DNA from: Ochromonas danica
Lineage: Eukaryota; Sar; Chrysophyceae; Chromulinales; Chromulinaceae
DNA: 64,000 nt
Direction of reading: 5' to 3'
NCBI GenBank assembly: GCA_015146655.1
Contig: VKHL01000017.1
Location: 62,001 to 126,000 of the forward strand
Below are positions 30,407 through 45,400 of this stretch, piece after piece. Numbering within the stretch: position 1 is the stretch's first letter; every line of letters starts with the position of its first letter. Under the pieces are notes generated by a model. The model saw only the letters and a list, made by a program, of their open reading frames with translations. It was not told the origin of the DNA and searched no databases. A program made the translations under genes and the position numbers.

Positions 30407-33400
30407 ATGTTTAGCTCAGAGGTGATCCTGACCAAGGCTCTTTGTCTTGTGCTTTTTATTCTTCTCGCGGCTCTCTGCCATGAGGCACAAGCGAATAAGC
30501 AACCACTTTACGAGCCTTACACCTTGATCCATCATGACCAATTAGTTGGTCTCCTTACTTTAGACTATCATGTTACCAATGTCATCACAGGCCGTGATCC
30601 TCGATTAAGGTTAGTTACTCTAGACTCCTTGTTTTTGTCTGTTGACTCTGTTTTATGGTGTTTCCTTTGTCTGTGGTCTTAGAAGTGGCGGCTATCAATA
30701 CTCGCTTGATGCGATCAAGAACTATAGTCTGTATACCGACGGCGGGAGCTTTGTCTTGACATCCATCCCTCTCGGTCCGCTGACTTTGCCTCAAGTGACC
30801 ATAGGCGGATGGTTCAAGCCTGACCCATCAGATGGATTGCTCACCGAGCCCAAGTAAGAGCATAAAATTTGCTTCTTCTGTCTACAACGCTGAACCGCTT
30901 CTTCTCTTTCTCTGTAGATATGCTTTGGCTCATTCCTTGGTGCCAGACAATGCGTCGTCTGCTGCAGCCTGTCAACGTGGTCTGGTACTCTTCGCAGATC
31001 GTTGGCACATCTGCTCTGGGACATCTGATTTAATCGACTCTCAAATTGCAGTGGACTATGGTCAATGGAGCTTTGTGGCTATTTCCTACGACCAGTTCAG
31101 TGGGACGGCTAGACTCTTTGTCAATGACGAGACATTTGAATGGTCTGGCCAAATTGAAGCAGACTATCACGTTGCTCATCTTCTTATCGGTGAGGCTCCA
31201 TTAAGCGATAACGCTTTTTCGGAGGACCAGGTTAGTCCAGCAGGCTGGAGAGGACTCATTGACAACATCTTTGTCTATTCGAGGGTTTTGGCGGCCAGTG
31301 AGCTTTCCTTCCTCAATCATCGCGATTTGATCGCTGAGACATATGCCAGTTCATATTCTCCTATAGCAGGAAACAATGGATATGCAGTAGTGGTAACAAA
31401 CACTCAAAGGATCGAGGTTGAGATGGAAGAAAACAAGATTGCGAATGATTTCACCGTGATGTTGTGGTTCCGTATCACTTCTTCCTCTTCAGGCAGTGTT
31501 GCAAATTTAGTGGATAGTGAAGGGCAGTTCACTCTTGCTACAGTAGATAGCCTTAATGGAGGGTCTATGAACCGCCAGTTAGCCTGTGGTTTGGGGAGCA
31601 GTGACGGCAAGGAATGGATATTCTTCCGTGCTGTGCAAATGCCTGCTCTGAACGACTATTGGCAGCATGTGGCAATAGTAGTCAATGATGGAACCTTCAA
31701 GCTATTTCTCAATGCTTCTCTAATTGAAGAAGATTCTTTACCAGATGGAATCTCCTTCATAAGCAATTCTCGACAAATCACTCTGGGTGGCTCAACATCG
31801 TTCTTCAACTTCAATGAGGATAGTAACACTATTGCCTATCAAATGGAGATCGACAACTTCTTGTTCTGTTCTTCTTCGTTAACTCAAGATGAAATTCAAG
31901 TTAAAATGCTTTCCGCATTGTCGCTCTCATCCCCTCCGGATGTAATGCTTCTATTCGATGAAGGCTATGGTTTCTATCCTAATGGCCTCGGAGTGATACG
32001 TGCTCAGGTTTTGCCTGTGCAAGAAGGCCTAGTTTGGACTCCTTCTACTGCTGCCAGCAATTACTTCCTAACCACCTATCAGCAATCACCATTGGAGATT
32101 GTTCTGAATGTTTCGGATTATTTCGAGACTTCTCATGTATTCTCTATAATCCACTTGCCACTTCATGGATATTTGAACACCAGAGAATCTTGCCCTGAAG
32201 GAATCGTTGAGGTTTCTTCTCCTAACCAGTCATTTTCATGTCGATTCTTGATCTATACTCCACAACAGTCATTCTCTGGACTGGATAGATTGGATTATAT
32301 GGTAGTTGATGTCGAGGAACAGGCAGGCCCGATCGTGAGTGTTCCGTTGACTGTGCTACCCAGACCTAGCCCCGAGCAACTGATTTTCGCAGATGGAAGT
32401 ATCTGGATCCAACCGTTGCAGGTAATAGCCCAAGAGGCCGTCGAGAATAAAGCAATATTGTATGGCGGGATTTCCCTGGAATTGGATGGTCAAGCTGAGG
32501 TCGAGTACAGTGAGCCATATTTAAAACCAAGTCCAGGCGCTGATATTGTCTACCCGCAAAGCAGTTCGATCTCTTATGACTCCTTGTCTATCTATGGTCA
32601 AGCTGATGTGGTGATTGATTCCATGCAGGGAATGGGAGTGCGTTGGGTGGGGAATGTTACTAATATCCAATACTCTCTTACTGCTACCATCTCCTCCCAG
32701 GCAAATATCAGCTCACAGAGTAATGTTACTATGCCTTTGCAATTGCAGTTTACATCGATGCCTTACCTAGAGAAAGTTAGCCCAGGTGTAATTTCCACTG
32801 GAGCCAGTATCAATCTCGCGATTGAAGGAAGTTCATTTGGTGATGACATCATTGGCTGTGCTTTAGGAGGCAAAATACTCCCATATGAAAGAGTTGGAAG
32901 TGAGTTCATAAACTGCAGTTTGAGTAATTTGAATGGGACACTGACTGTTGGAAGTTACGATCTCTTCGTGGTTACAAAGAGTGGAAATCCCAGCAATGCT
33001 CTTGCGATACAAATTGTTGACCCGGTCATTCCTCTCAGCGCAAACCTCTCTTATGTAGATGATACAGTGACATATGTTTTAGCAACTATTCTCATTGAAA
33101 ATGTGACAGAACTGGACATGCTGTATTGTTCGGTTGAAGGAGCTTATTTTGTTGCCAAGAAGATTGATGCAGTATATCTACAGTGCCATATTCCTCTTGA
33201 TACCATTCTCAACAAACAAGTAGTCCAGCTTGGCATCACTGTGAATACCTTGGAGGTGGCGTCCCAGCTGATTGATGTTGCTGTGATGGATGTGGGTAAC
33301 TTCATCTTGGCCGAACCCACAGTATTATTTAATGTTAGTGGTGTTCAACCTGTTACGCTGAGAGGAACATTCAATGTCTTGTCCAATCATACCATTACAT

Positions 33401-36400
33401 GCCGTCTAGATAAGATGTTCTATTTTGAAGGAAGAGTGATTTCTACTGATCGTATGTTGTGTTTGATTACTATGATCTCCTCGTGGGTTCCCCAACATCT
33501 GATGCCCATTGAAGTTTCTATTGATAGCAATTCTTATCTTCGAACAGGGTTGTTTCTTCAATTGCAAAGCGAGTTAGAGCTTTATTCTATTCAGCCTTGG
33601 TTGGTGTTTGTTGGGCAAGACTATCCTCTCACGCTTATGGGGAATGGCTTTGATGTGGCAACATCTTATTTGTGTGTCTTCAATAACACTTGGACTTCGC
33701 AAGCATTGATCAAGTCAAGGGAACTGGCTTCATGTAATTTACCATCAGCTATTACCTCGGCTGGTAGCATCACTCTGTCATTGAACATATCTGGTGTCGA
33801 TGGGCAGTCTGAATGGCGAGCCAGTGTAGATCCATTGGTTTTGTCGATTCTTCCTCAGCCTGTCGTTTCCACCGTCTTTCCCACCAGCTTTTTCCAAGGA
33901 GAATTATATTATGTGAAGGTATTAGGTGACTATCTTTATGAATCTTCTATTAATAGTTGCTTGTGGGCCGATTCGCTTGGAAATGTGATGGTTTCCAACT
34001 ATACTGCTATGTCATCAACAAAGGGTTACTGTTCCTTGATTGACAACCAACCAGTTGGCCGATATGAGCTATATTTGAGTCTTACTTCAACTTCTAATCA
34101 GGTTATTGGAGTTTCGCAAGTTAGTATCTTAGCAGTTCCTACCCTTCAATCTTTGATGCCATCTAATGGCTTTCATTTCGAGAGTACGGATATTATGCTA
34201 ACTGGTTCGTTTCCCACCTATGAAGGTGCATTGTATTGCACTTTTGATGATATCTTCGTGGTAGCCACCTATGTAAATACCAGCATTATCACATGCACAG
34301 CTCCTCTCATAGGGGACCTATTTAACGTTTATCCAAAGTCGAGTGCTTTGAATGCCTTCACTGTGTCGATCGGTTTGTCATACGGACCGACGAGAATCGC
34401 CTCAAATCTCACCTATACTTATTACCCATCACCTGTTCTTGACACAATTTTCCCCGTAGGTGGTCTTCTCAGTGGTGGAAATGTGGTCACCATTAAATGG
34501 CATGTTTCTACCAGCACTATGCCTCTCTTGGATTGTTTGTTTGGTTCCCAAGTCATCATTGGCTACTTTGTAACACCAGGGGTGGTTGAATGTATTGTTC
34601 CCCCAGCGGGTATTTCGGGAAAGGTGAACATATCTCTTACCACCAAAGGACAGGTTAATCCCAGAATGGCCAATCGACACTTGACTTATGAATATTGGCA
34701 ACCAGTCCAAATCCTTGCGGTATCGCCAACAGTTCTTGTAGCAAATAATACTCAATCTGTGGCTGTCAGTTTGCAAAACTATCAATTGGCAGGTTATTAT
34801 TGCATTGTGAATGGCACAACACAAGGACCATATTCTCTTTCATCGTCCATTTTGATCTGCCCTTTGGACCTATCCATTACGTTCCCACAAGGTGATGTCT
34901 TGACATTGTCAGTTAGCAGGAATGGTGTGGATATTGAAGATTCTGTTCAAGTTTCTGTTATCAATCAACTATCAATAGTTTCTGTGGACAAAAACTATAC
35001 ATGGGCATTCAAGAATAGCTCCATTTCCTTAACAGTTGTAAACGATGTCTCATTGTCTCTTGTCGATGGTTCACAATTACTCTGCGTTGCCAATGATGAT
35101 CAATATGTTCTAGCTTCTCTTAAACGTGATACCAACGGATCAACTGCTGTTGTTTCGTGTGCATTCAACTCATTTGAGCCAGGCACTTATACGATTGACT
35201 TGACCTATTCAGGATTGACGATCTTGGCGAATGGAGAAAGAATTCTGGTTGAATCTGTTCCTCCAGCAACTTCCTTGCGAAGTGTTATTCCTTCGAAAAT
35301 TGTTGCTACTCAAACGGAGCGTTTAGTACTGGCATTTGATCAAAATCTCGATCCTGGGATCGTTGAATATGTGCTATGTGCCCTTGATAATGTCGTTTAT
35401 GCCGCTCCGACTATCTTGGATGATTTTCACATGAGCTGCGACGTTGCCTCTTCTGTCACTGGGCTAGTATCTTTGCAGTTTGCTTTGCCAGATGGAGACT
35501 GTTGGTCAATTGCGACCATTCAAGCTGTGGCAGACAACATTAACAGTTCCATTGTTGCCTTTCCCCAATTGTTTGCTGCTGGGCAAAGCTCTTATATTAC
35601 TTTTATGGGCGAATTCCAGGTGGGAAGAAAATATGTATGCCGCTATGAACAAATACCTGCGATTGGTACATTCGTATCTTCAGTGGCGGAAATACTGCAG
35701 GGGAGCATCGTATTCCCATTCCCAGACCAGCTCCAGTTGGGAACAGCGAATGTTACATTATTAGAAAACGATTTCGAGTTGTATAGCAGCACCGTACAAA
35801 TCTTCGAAGATGCTGGATATCAAATAACTTTTCAACCAAGACGATTAAGTGTGTTCGGAGGATGGTTTTCGGTGAATGTTAGTGGCACAGAGGATAATAA
35901 CAGTCTCTTCTCAGGAATCAATGGCGACTTTTCACCATGTATTTCTGTATTTCTTGGGGGTTATTCTTGCTTGTTTCCTCAAACTGCGAGTGGTATTTAC
36001 AACCTCCTTTTCTCTAGAAATGGACAAGATCCTCTCAATCAAAATCTCACCATTGAAATAGTTGATTATCCCACCATCCAAACTGCTACCCCTCTCTTCG
36101 GTCCCGTGGAAGGCGGTACCATTGTCCATATCGTAGGAGACAACTTCCAATCTGAAGGCATGAGCTGCCGCTTTGGTGAGGTGGTGGTAGATGCTTTCGT
36201 CAGCTCTTCAACACTCATGAGTTGTGTGAGTCCGAAGAGGAATGATGCAGGTCAGCGGAAGTTATTAGTCTCATCGAATGGCTATCAGTATGTGGATAGT
36301 TTGATGAGATTCAGCTATGTTCCTTATCCAGTCATAACGTCTATCTCTCCTTCACATGGTCCTGAGACTGGGGGAACGGAAGTAATTCTCAATGGAGTTG

Positions 36401-39400
36401 ACAGAGCTGCTGCTAGTTCCTTGTATTGTAAATTCGGAGATTATTCAGGAGCAGTTAGTGCATATCTCAACACTGCTAATGAAATTATTTGTGTTACTCC
36501 TTCGCAGTTTCCTGAAAATGCTTCACTGCTGATCTCTTTGGATGGTCAGGCATTTGCTCAATCAGGTTGGACATTTTCATACGATCCACTCCCTTCTGTC
36601 GTGACTTTGTATCCTTCAAGTGGCATATGCGACGGCGGGAGCAAAGTTACTGTGTTTGGCTCCAATTTCTTCTCATCTCCCGATTTAAGATGTCGTTTTG
36701 GGGATTCGATTGTTGCGGCATCGTTTATCAAGATTAGCGCCATCCAGTGCTTAACACCTCCAGCTGACGACTGTGATAATGCCAACGTTGTGCAATTCTC
36801 AGTCAGCCTCAATGGCGTAGACTTCGTGCCACAATCTGTGCAGTTTTCATATGTTTCCTCTGTTGTTAGTGCGAATGTTTTCCCGCAAAGGTTGTTTGCG
36901 AATGTCAGCACACCCGTATTGATTACTGGAGCAGGAAATTCAACAACTTCGTCCATCGCATATTGTTCTTTTGAGAGTACAGTTATTTCTGTTTCTCCTC
37001 AAGATGCAGGGTTGCAGTGCAGCTCCCCCTCATTCGGCACTATTGGGACAACAACGTTACGGCTTTTGGCTTCGGATATGTCGATAATTGATGAAGTCTT
37101 CCTTGATGTTGTGCCTATGCCATTGATTACATCAATATCTCCGCTGGTGGTATCCCAAAATGGTGGTAGAATTACTATCGAAGGAGATTATTTCCTGTAC
37201 TCTGATGACTTCGAATGTATCATTGGCCAAGTGTCTGCTCCAGCTACTGTTATTTCATCGAAGATAATACGATGCGACTTACCTTTCCAGTCTCCCGGTT
37301 TAGTGAATATTCAGCTTGCTATTCCGAAAGCAGACGTTACTATCTCAGCTCCTCATCCTCTTTCTGTTGCAGTGAGGAGTATTGTGGATGATATTAGTCC
37401 ACAAAGAATATTATGGGGTATTGAAGGCTATCTGACCATATTTTCTCAAACTCCCAATGCTTTTGGTGGAGGCTTTTGTATTTTTAGTTACAACTTCGAA
37501 CCTGTATTTAGTCCGATCGAGATACTAGCTGGTCTTCAAGTCTGCTATATTCCGCGACTTATTGACATCGGCAATCAAACCGTATTTATAACAGATCAAC
37601 AACGCGCCGACAAGACAGTCTTCAGCATTGAAATAGTTGATTATCCCACCATCCAAACTGCTACCCCTCTCTTCGGTCCCGTGGAAGGCGGTACCATTGT
37701 CCATATCGTAGGAGACAACTTCCAATCTGAAGGCATGAGCTGCCGCTTTGGTGAGGTGGTGGTAGATGCTTTCGTCAGCTCTTCAACACTCATGAGTTGT
37801 GTGAGTCCGAAGAGGAATGATGCAGGTCAGCGGAAGTTATCAGTCTCATCGAATGGCTATCAGTATGTGGATAGTTTGATGAGATTCAACTATGTTCCTT
37901 ATCCAGTCATAACGTCTATCTCTCCTTCACGTGGTCCTGAGACTGGGGGAACGGACGTTAGACTTCAAGGAGTGTTTTCGGGCGAGGTGGGTATATTGTA
38001 CTGCATGTTTGATGATCCTTCTGCAATTGCTGTTTGTGATCTTGAAAGCGACTTTGAAGCTAGATGTGTCGCACCAAGTCGTCCACCCGGAGACAGTGTT
38101 ATTTCAATCAGCTATGATGGAGAGAATTTCGTGACTCAACAGTGGACCTTCAGCTTCTATCCTCTTGAGTTAATATATTCAGTATCACCACCACTGCTTT
38201 TAAGTGGCTTGCCATCCGTCGTGTCGATAGCAGGATCGGGTTTTATAAATACAACTACTCTAACATGTAGAATCGGTGGTTACTCTGGTGATGTTTCATT
38301 TATTAGTCCTTCATTGGTCAATTGCAGTATTCCAGGGGTGCCTATTGTTGGCATAGTTCCTATTGAGATATCGAACAATGGACTTGATTGGTCCACATGG
38401 CGTGAAGGAAAGGTGGTATTTTATGAGCCCGTCTATGTTAAGCGAGTGTTTCCCACATTGATATCTTCAAATCACAGCACGGAGTTAATGGTTGAGATGT
38501 TCCAACTGCCTTCGTCGATGACCGGAAAGCAAGTGCTTTGCCAATTTGATGCTATTGAGCAGACCCTGGCTACATTCATAAACAACGATACGATTAAATG
38601 CAGTACACCTGTCGGCCTGCAAGGTCGTGTTGATTTTGCATTGGTGATTGATGGCAATGTGATCACAACACAAGTTCTCCAGCTAGTATTTACTAATGCA
38701 TACCCTTCAACACTCTCTCCTTCTTCAGGACCAGAGACGGGAGGTTGGGATGTTGAGTTTGACTTATTGGCAGCGTCTGCGGTTACTTCTGTTGCTTGTC
38801 GAATCTCGAACATCGTTATAATGGCTCGGTATTTCAACGGGAGTGTGAGATGTGAAGTTCCTTCTTTGGATATTGGAATGCAGGCGGTAGAGGCATCATA
38901 TAACAACAAGGGATATTTCCTCGTAGGCTATATATCTATCTCTGCAGCCATTCAAGTGTACTCGATCTATCCCAACGTTATCGTTCGTGATCTTGCTCCT
39001 CAAGAGGTAACCGTGAAGGGCGCATTTCCTGATAATGTTACATTATGTTGTGAATTAGACGGTATCATTCAGCCCGTTGACTCTTATAACTCATCACAGC
39101 TTCAATGTTCAGTCATTCCCACAGAAAATGCCATTGCTGGACAAGGAAGTATTTCCTTGCGAATTGTTCAGTGTGATGCTTATTCCGACTACTACAAAGC
39201 ACTGACCTCGAATCCTCAGGAGTTTTCAACCCTTTATCTTTCTGATGCAGGATATGGCAGTTTGGCAGTCCCGTCCTCCTTTCTGATAGGCATTACTAAG
39301 ACTGTCTTCATAAATGGCTACTTCTCTGTGAGCAACAAATTGAGATATCAATGTGTCGCGCTTCTATTAGATGGCCAAGAGTGGGTTTCCAGTGGACGAA

Positions 39401-42400
39401 TGCTGTCTCAGAATATTTTGGAATGCAACCTGCCAACCAATATTACTAAAGAGCAGAGGATTCTCCTCACTGTTCGCTGCCAGCCCAACAACATCTCAGT
39501 TTACCAAGTCGAAACCAGTTTCCATCTACCACCAAGCACAAGCGCTATTTATCCGCTGGAATCGTTTGAGGATAGCGAGACGCTCTTTCATATTGGTCTG
39601 AACAATTTTACGACGCTCAACGAAGTGAGCTGCAAGTTTGGTTCTTCGAAGAATATTAAAGGAGCAATTGTTGCAGTACCTAATGGACTGGAATTACTTT
39701 GCTCTGCACCTGTTCTGTTGCCTGGCACTCATGAAGTGTATCTCACATTTAACAATTATGACTACCTGACTGCTGGGACGATAACTATCTTCCAACACCA
39801 ACCAATCAAACAAGTTGTGCCTGAAGTAGTGCTGAAGTATTCATCTTTTGTTAATGTGAGTGGTAATTTTAGTGCGTTCAATACTGCTCAAGCTATTTGC
39901 TGTTATTTCGATGGCGAGGTAACAACCGCTGTTTTGAGTGCCGACTTGGTCAACTGTGCTATTCCTGTCTCTTGGAAGCACATGCGCTTTATGAGCGGAC
40001 GAGCATTTGATCTGTTATTGGGTTGTTCAGTTCCTTTTGGATTAAATCAAACAATCTGGTTCGCCCCGGAACTGGCAATAAGTCACAGTCCTGTTAGAGG
40101 ACCTATTGAAGGTGGAACATTGGTTTCTATTCATGGTTTGCCGTTGCCTTCTTTGTCATCACAGGTTATCATCTGTAGATTTGGCGATAGCACAACATTT
40201 GCAGTTCTTGTGGATTATAATTCGGATACCGTGATTTGTAAAGCTCCTCAAGTGAGTGAAGTGCAATTTGTCTCAGTTTCTGTCAGTACAGATGGTGGAA
40301 ATACTTTCTATGACTCTAGCAATGGATTTATGTACACGACATTGAAAGTCAAGGCTGTCTATCCACTTGTGGTCGTTGAAAGCAACTTGAGCTTCCCTGT
40401 TTATTTTGAACTGGAGCAATTCCCTTTTCCAACCAACTTGACCTCGTCTGAAGGAACATGTAGAGTTGGTAAGTCGACCTTTGAGCTGACCATGACTGAT
40501 CGAAGAAGGATGCTTTGCATTGTTTCGAACGTTGAACCTGGCAATTATCAAGTGGCTGTGAGCTTGAATAATCAAGATTATGATGTGATTGATGGAACAT
40601 CGCTGGTTGTAATTTCCGCACCACAAGTGCTCTCTGTCGAGCCATCAGAACTCTTTGCTGATCCAAATCAACAAGTAGTCTCAATAGTTCTCTATTCGAT
40701 TGAACTTGTTAATCTCTTTCAGCAAGGATCTTTCCCATTATATTGCGAAATCAATAGTCAGAGATCTGTGGCTATAGCAACTCATGACAACAGTTCGATC
40801 CTCAATGTTCAATGCATTGCTTCTTTTCCTGATGCAGGGGGATATGCTGTGAAGTTGTTATCAAATCCTGTCACTGGATCCCTGCTATCACAGCCTGCAA
40901 CTGTTCTTGCCATTGAACCTTTCTTCGTGGAGAAGATCTCACCAACTATTATTATTCAGTCCACTCCCATAGCTGTGTTTGGGAACTTTTCAAGAGACAA
41001 CGGCTTGCTTTGTAGCTTTTCGGTTATCAACAATGAATTAACGCAATCGAAGGATGTGCTACAAGCTGTTCCCTCCTTTGCCAATAATTCGTTGGTAATA
41101 TGCAACCCTGAATCATTCTTTCCCCTTTGGTCTACTTCTGAAATCCAACATATTCTAATTGGGGTTGGATTGAAAAACACAGTGCCGATATTCAGCCAAG
41201 GATTTACTGTACTTCCTACAATCTCAATTGATCGTTTGACTTCGCAGGAACCTGTGGTGATCATAAACAGTGGTGTGAACATAACGGCTATTGGTGAGAA
41301 CTTCCCGTTGTCGCTTAAAAGCTACTGCGCCTTCGATGACAACCTATTTGATGCCTTGGTACTCAATGAAAAGGAAGTTATGTGTATGATTACGGAGTTT
41401 AAGAATCCCGGATTGTATCAATTGTACTTCTATTTTGGGAATAGCCTCATCCCATCAAGCACGGAGTTGATGGTGACTGTGAAGCCCCAACCTGTTGTTA
41501 CGACAACTCTTCCTTTACGACAATGCCAACAGAATTCTTTCTCTTCACTTTTCGTTGAAGGAAGGGGATTCCTTGCAGTGAAGGATAGCATTCAGTGTGT
41601 TCTAGGCGGGACTGTTTTGAGTCCTATAGAAGTCACGGATGGACAGGTTTTATGTCCTTGCCCTTCTGTTGATGTCTCTGAGGTAGAGTTACAGCTTAAA
41701 GTAGAGAACTGTGATGCAGTGCTCTATGCGAGCCTAGTGCAAGTGATGAAGTCTCCTCGATTTACAGTTCGCGGCTCACCGTTTATATTGGTAGGCACAC
41801 CAACAAATGTTATAGTCGAGCTTGATCAGGAGTTGACCACAACCAATCTTATCGTCTACCAATTCCTGAATTCCTCTGTGATCCAAACTCCATCAGCTGC
41901 AGTCCTTGTTGATTCGCGTTCCATTGTCTGCTCGATTCAATGCAATTCACCTGGAAAGATTTCTTGGCAATTGTCATTAGATGGTGGTGACTCTTATTTC
42001 TTACTGCCTGATCTCACTTGTTTGCAGCAACTACAAATTCTCTCGATTGATCGCTCCGAAGTTTTTGATAGTGGTAATTCTCAAATCGTTGTGGGCGTTG
42101 CAAACGAAGTTTCCAGTGATCTAATAGAGGATGGAGTTTTCTGCAGTTTTGGTGGAGGCTTCAATGAAACAAAGGCAATTGTACTTCCTAATATTCGCTC
42201 AAGCGGCAGCACATTGCGTTTCAAATGTTTCTCTCCTCCTCTACATGTGGGTGATTCTTCTCTGAGCATTCGCGTCGGTTCGGTGATTACTGAACCTTTG
42301 ACCATCTCAGTCATTCCATTGCCAGTTTTAGAAGAACAAGGAGAGGTTGTGACTTCCAGATGGTCTCCCAGCAATCTGATCATCAATCTTAGAGCTCTTC

Positions 42401-45400
42401 CAATGACTATCCCTGGTTTATGTGTTGTGAATGGCAGCAATTTAGAAGCTCGGGCTGTTATTATCAACTCAACTTCAGTCCAATGTACTTTGCCTCCATA
42501 CTTAGAAGAAGGAGAGTATGCTTTGCAACTGAATTATGACGGTATGCTTGCCTTGGGTTCGATGAAACTGCGAGTTATTCCATCCATTTCTGTGGTGTCT
42601 CTTCGACCAGACGTTGTATTAACGACGGGAGGTTCCATCATAGCAATCCAAACTAATAGTTCGTTGGGAGGCCATGCTGTTTGCAACTTCAATACTCCAC
42701 AGAAAACCATGGCAGTGACGGGAAGTGCAGTCGGTGGCAATACCTTATTATGCATCACCCCATCATTTGTTGATGCTCAAAGAGTTGCGGTCACAATTTC
42801 TGGATCTTTACCAGTCATTGGGACACTTTCACTGAGCGTTATTTCGCCCGTGGTAATCAAAGAAGTGGTTCCATCGGCTGCCATGTTGTCTGGCGGAACA
42901 TCTTTAACTGTTGTGGGAGATTCGTTTATGCCTCAAGTCGACTATACATGCTTGTTTGACACGATCAGAACAAAAGCTCGAGTAACATCCATGCGGACAT
43001 TAAGTTGTCCAACACCAGTATGGAATAACACGGGCTCTGTTGCAATAAGTCTCTTTGTGCATGACATGCAAGTTTCTACGGGCCTTCCGTTCTATTTCTA
43101 TGATCAACCTCAGCTATCATCTTTGGAACCTTCAATGGGATCCCTAGGTGGTGGAACTGCTTCTCGTTTATCCTTGTTCTTCATGGAAGATTGGTTGGGT
43201 GAAGAAAGACAAGTATTTTGCAAGTATGGATCCAGCATAGTTCATGGTAGCTTTGTCGATAATACGACGATTGAATGTGTATCTCCGGGAAGTAAGATCC
43301 CAGGGAAAGTCCCTTTCAGTGTTTCATTCAATGGGTTTGAGTTTATTACGAAATCTGAGACAATTATGTTCGAGTACATGGATGCAATCTTTATTCGCGA
43401 ACTCTCACCAGCTCACATGTCTGCTAATGCGACGGGCAATATTCTATCCGTACATGTCGATCACATCCCATTACAAAGTGTTGTATTGTGTACTTTTGGT
43501 GAGAAAAAGAGAAGTCTTGCAGTGCAAATAAGCTCAACTCTTTTGAAATGTGCTGTGCCTGACATAGAAGAAGGCTTCTATAATGTCCAAGTTATGGTGA
43601 AACATCGTTCTTCACTAACGTCATCATTCTATTCTTCTTCTATGGTCTTTCAGATTCATAGCCCTGTTGTGGTTTTAGACGTCTTCCCTAGTCATATTAG
43701 CGATCAAAACTTGATTGAAGGTAAATATGTGGTGGTACGAGGCAGTGGATTCTATAACTTCCCCAACTTACAGTGCAAATTAGGAAGTGAGACGACTGAG
43801 GCCGTCTATATGAGTTTTTCAAGTCTTCTCTGTGCTGTGCCACCGAATCGTTTCCCTGGCATTGTTTCTCTTTCGGTGAGTTCGGATGGGATACAGTTCA
43901 CATCAGGTTATTTGCTGATTATGGATCAGGAACATTTGGCATTCTCCATCGCGCCTTCTTTTGGACCCGTTGATGGCTTGACAAGAGTTCAAATCATCGG
44001 AGCGCATAGCCTTGCACTTGATGATGAAATCGTATGTAAATTTGGAGAGTTTTCGGTGATAGGAGAAAGAGATAGTGATATGAATGTTTATTGTACTGCC
44101 CCACCTGCCGTTCATGGACCAACTGCTATTGACGTAAAGGTCTCTTCCTCTATGGTATTGGATCTATCTGTTGGTCAGTTCACGTATTATGCCAATCCTG
44201 TAGCGAAGAGCGCATATCCTTTACTGGGATCCTGTACAGGAGGTTCCACTGTGTCGATTATTCTTCAAGAACCTTCTTTAAATTTCATCAATCAGTCGAA
44301 TTCTGCTGTTCTATGCGGTACTGATCCTCAGCGAATGTTCTCTGTGGAATACATCGACCCTTCTGTGAATAAGATTGTCTGCCAACTTCAAGAGATGGAT
44401 ATTGGGGTTCAGACTCTGTGGGTTGCCTTAAATGGTATTGATTCGCAGCCTTTTTCCACGATTACTTTTAATGCAGTACCAGATTTCTCTTTGGAAAGCG
44501 TCTCACCTTCGGTTATTTACACTGGGGCAAGACAAACCGTCTTTGTTCAGTTGAACGGTAGCCATCCTTTGTTCAGTTTCCTCAACTGGCAATGCAAACT
44601 AGGAAGTCTTCGTGTCGCGGGAGAATGGGTAGCGGATGGATTGATTCGATGTGAGGTTGTACCAGATTTAATCGGTTCTCTAGTTCTTGCTGTGTCTTAC
44701 AATGACCAAGATTGGGTAGGACAACAGAGCATTATGATAAATAACGGCATGGTGCTGTATAGCCTCCTTCCTCAACCCATTGCAAGTCTCCAAAATGAAG
44801 TCTTGGTTATTTCTGGCTATCGATTCACTTCTGATGTCGATATCTTCGTAAGATTCAAAACGGATACAGACATAAAACATCGCATTGCTGAATATGTCAA
44901 CGAGACTACCTTAACGGTCTCGATGCCCGATCTTCACCTCCAAAGTAGTGGTGGCGTGGCAAATGTATCGGTAATGGTAGGTACATTTGAATCCAATGCA
45001 CTGCTCCTGAACATACATGCTGCATGGAACTACACATTGCTTGAGCCTCACTATGGTGTAGCTGCTGGTGGAACGCCAGTTAGAATTTGTTACGACTATA
45101 ACTTGTCTGGTAGCATGATTTACGAGGTTTATCTAACAGCTTTGCAAGGAGATGATAGTGTACAGCTTGCACCCTCAATTTCTGGTAATTGTTTGAGGTT
45201 TATTACTCCCTCTATCGAAGTTATATTACCTCAAGCGAGTAGGAATCTCTCACATACAGTGGAGATAATTGTTATGGCCGAAAGTGGATATCAGATGCGT
45301 CCTTTGCGATTTACTTACTTGGCAGAGTTGAAGGCCATCTCGATTAACCCGAGAATTATTTCTGAAGCTGGTGGTCAAGTTCGTATTCATTTCACCCAAT

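Noticed and set aside
34429-34824. Minus-strand frames inside the giant gene
   Set aside because: Frames of 60-195 codons on the other strand are expected in 33 kb of coding DNA with this composition. None shows a domain or signal peptide.
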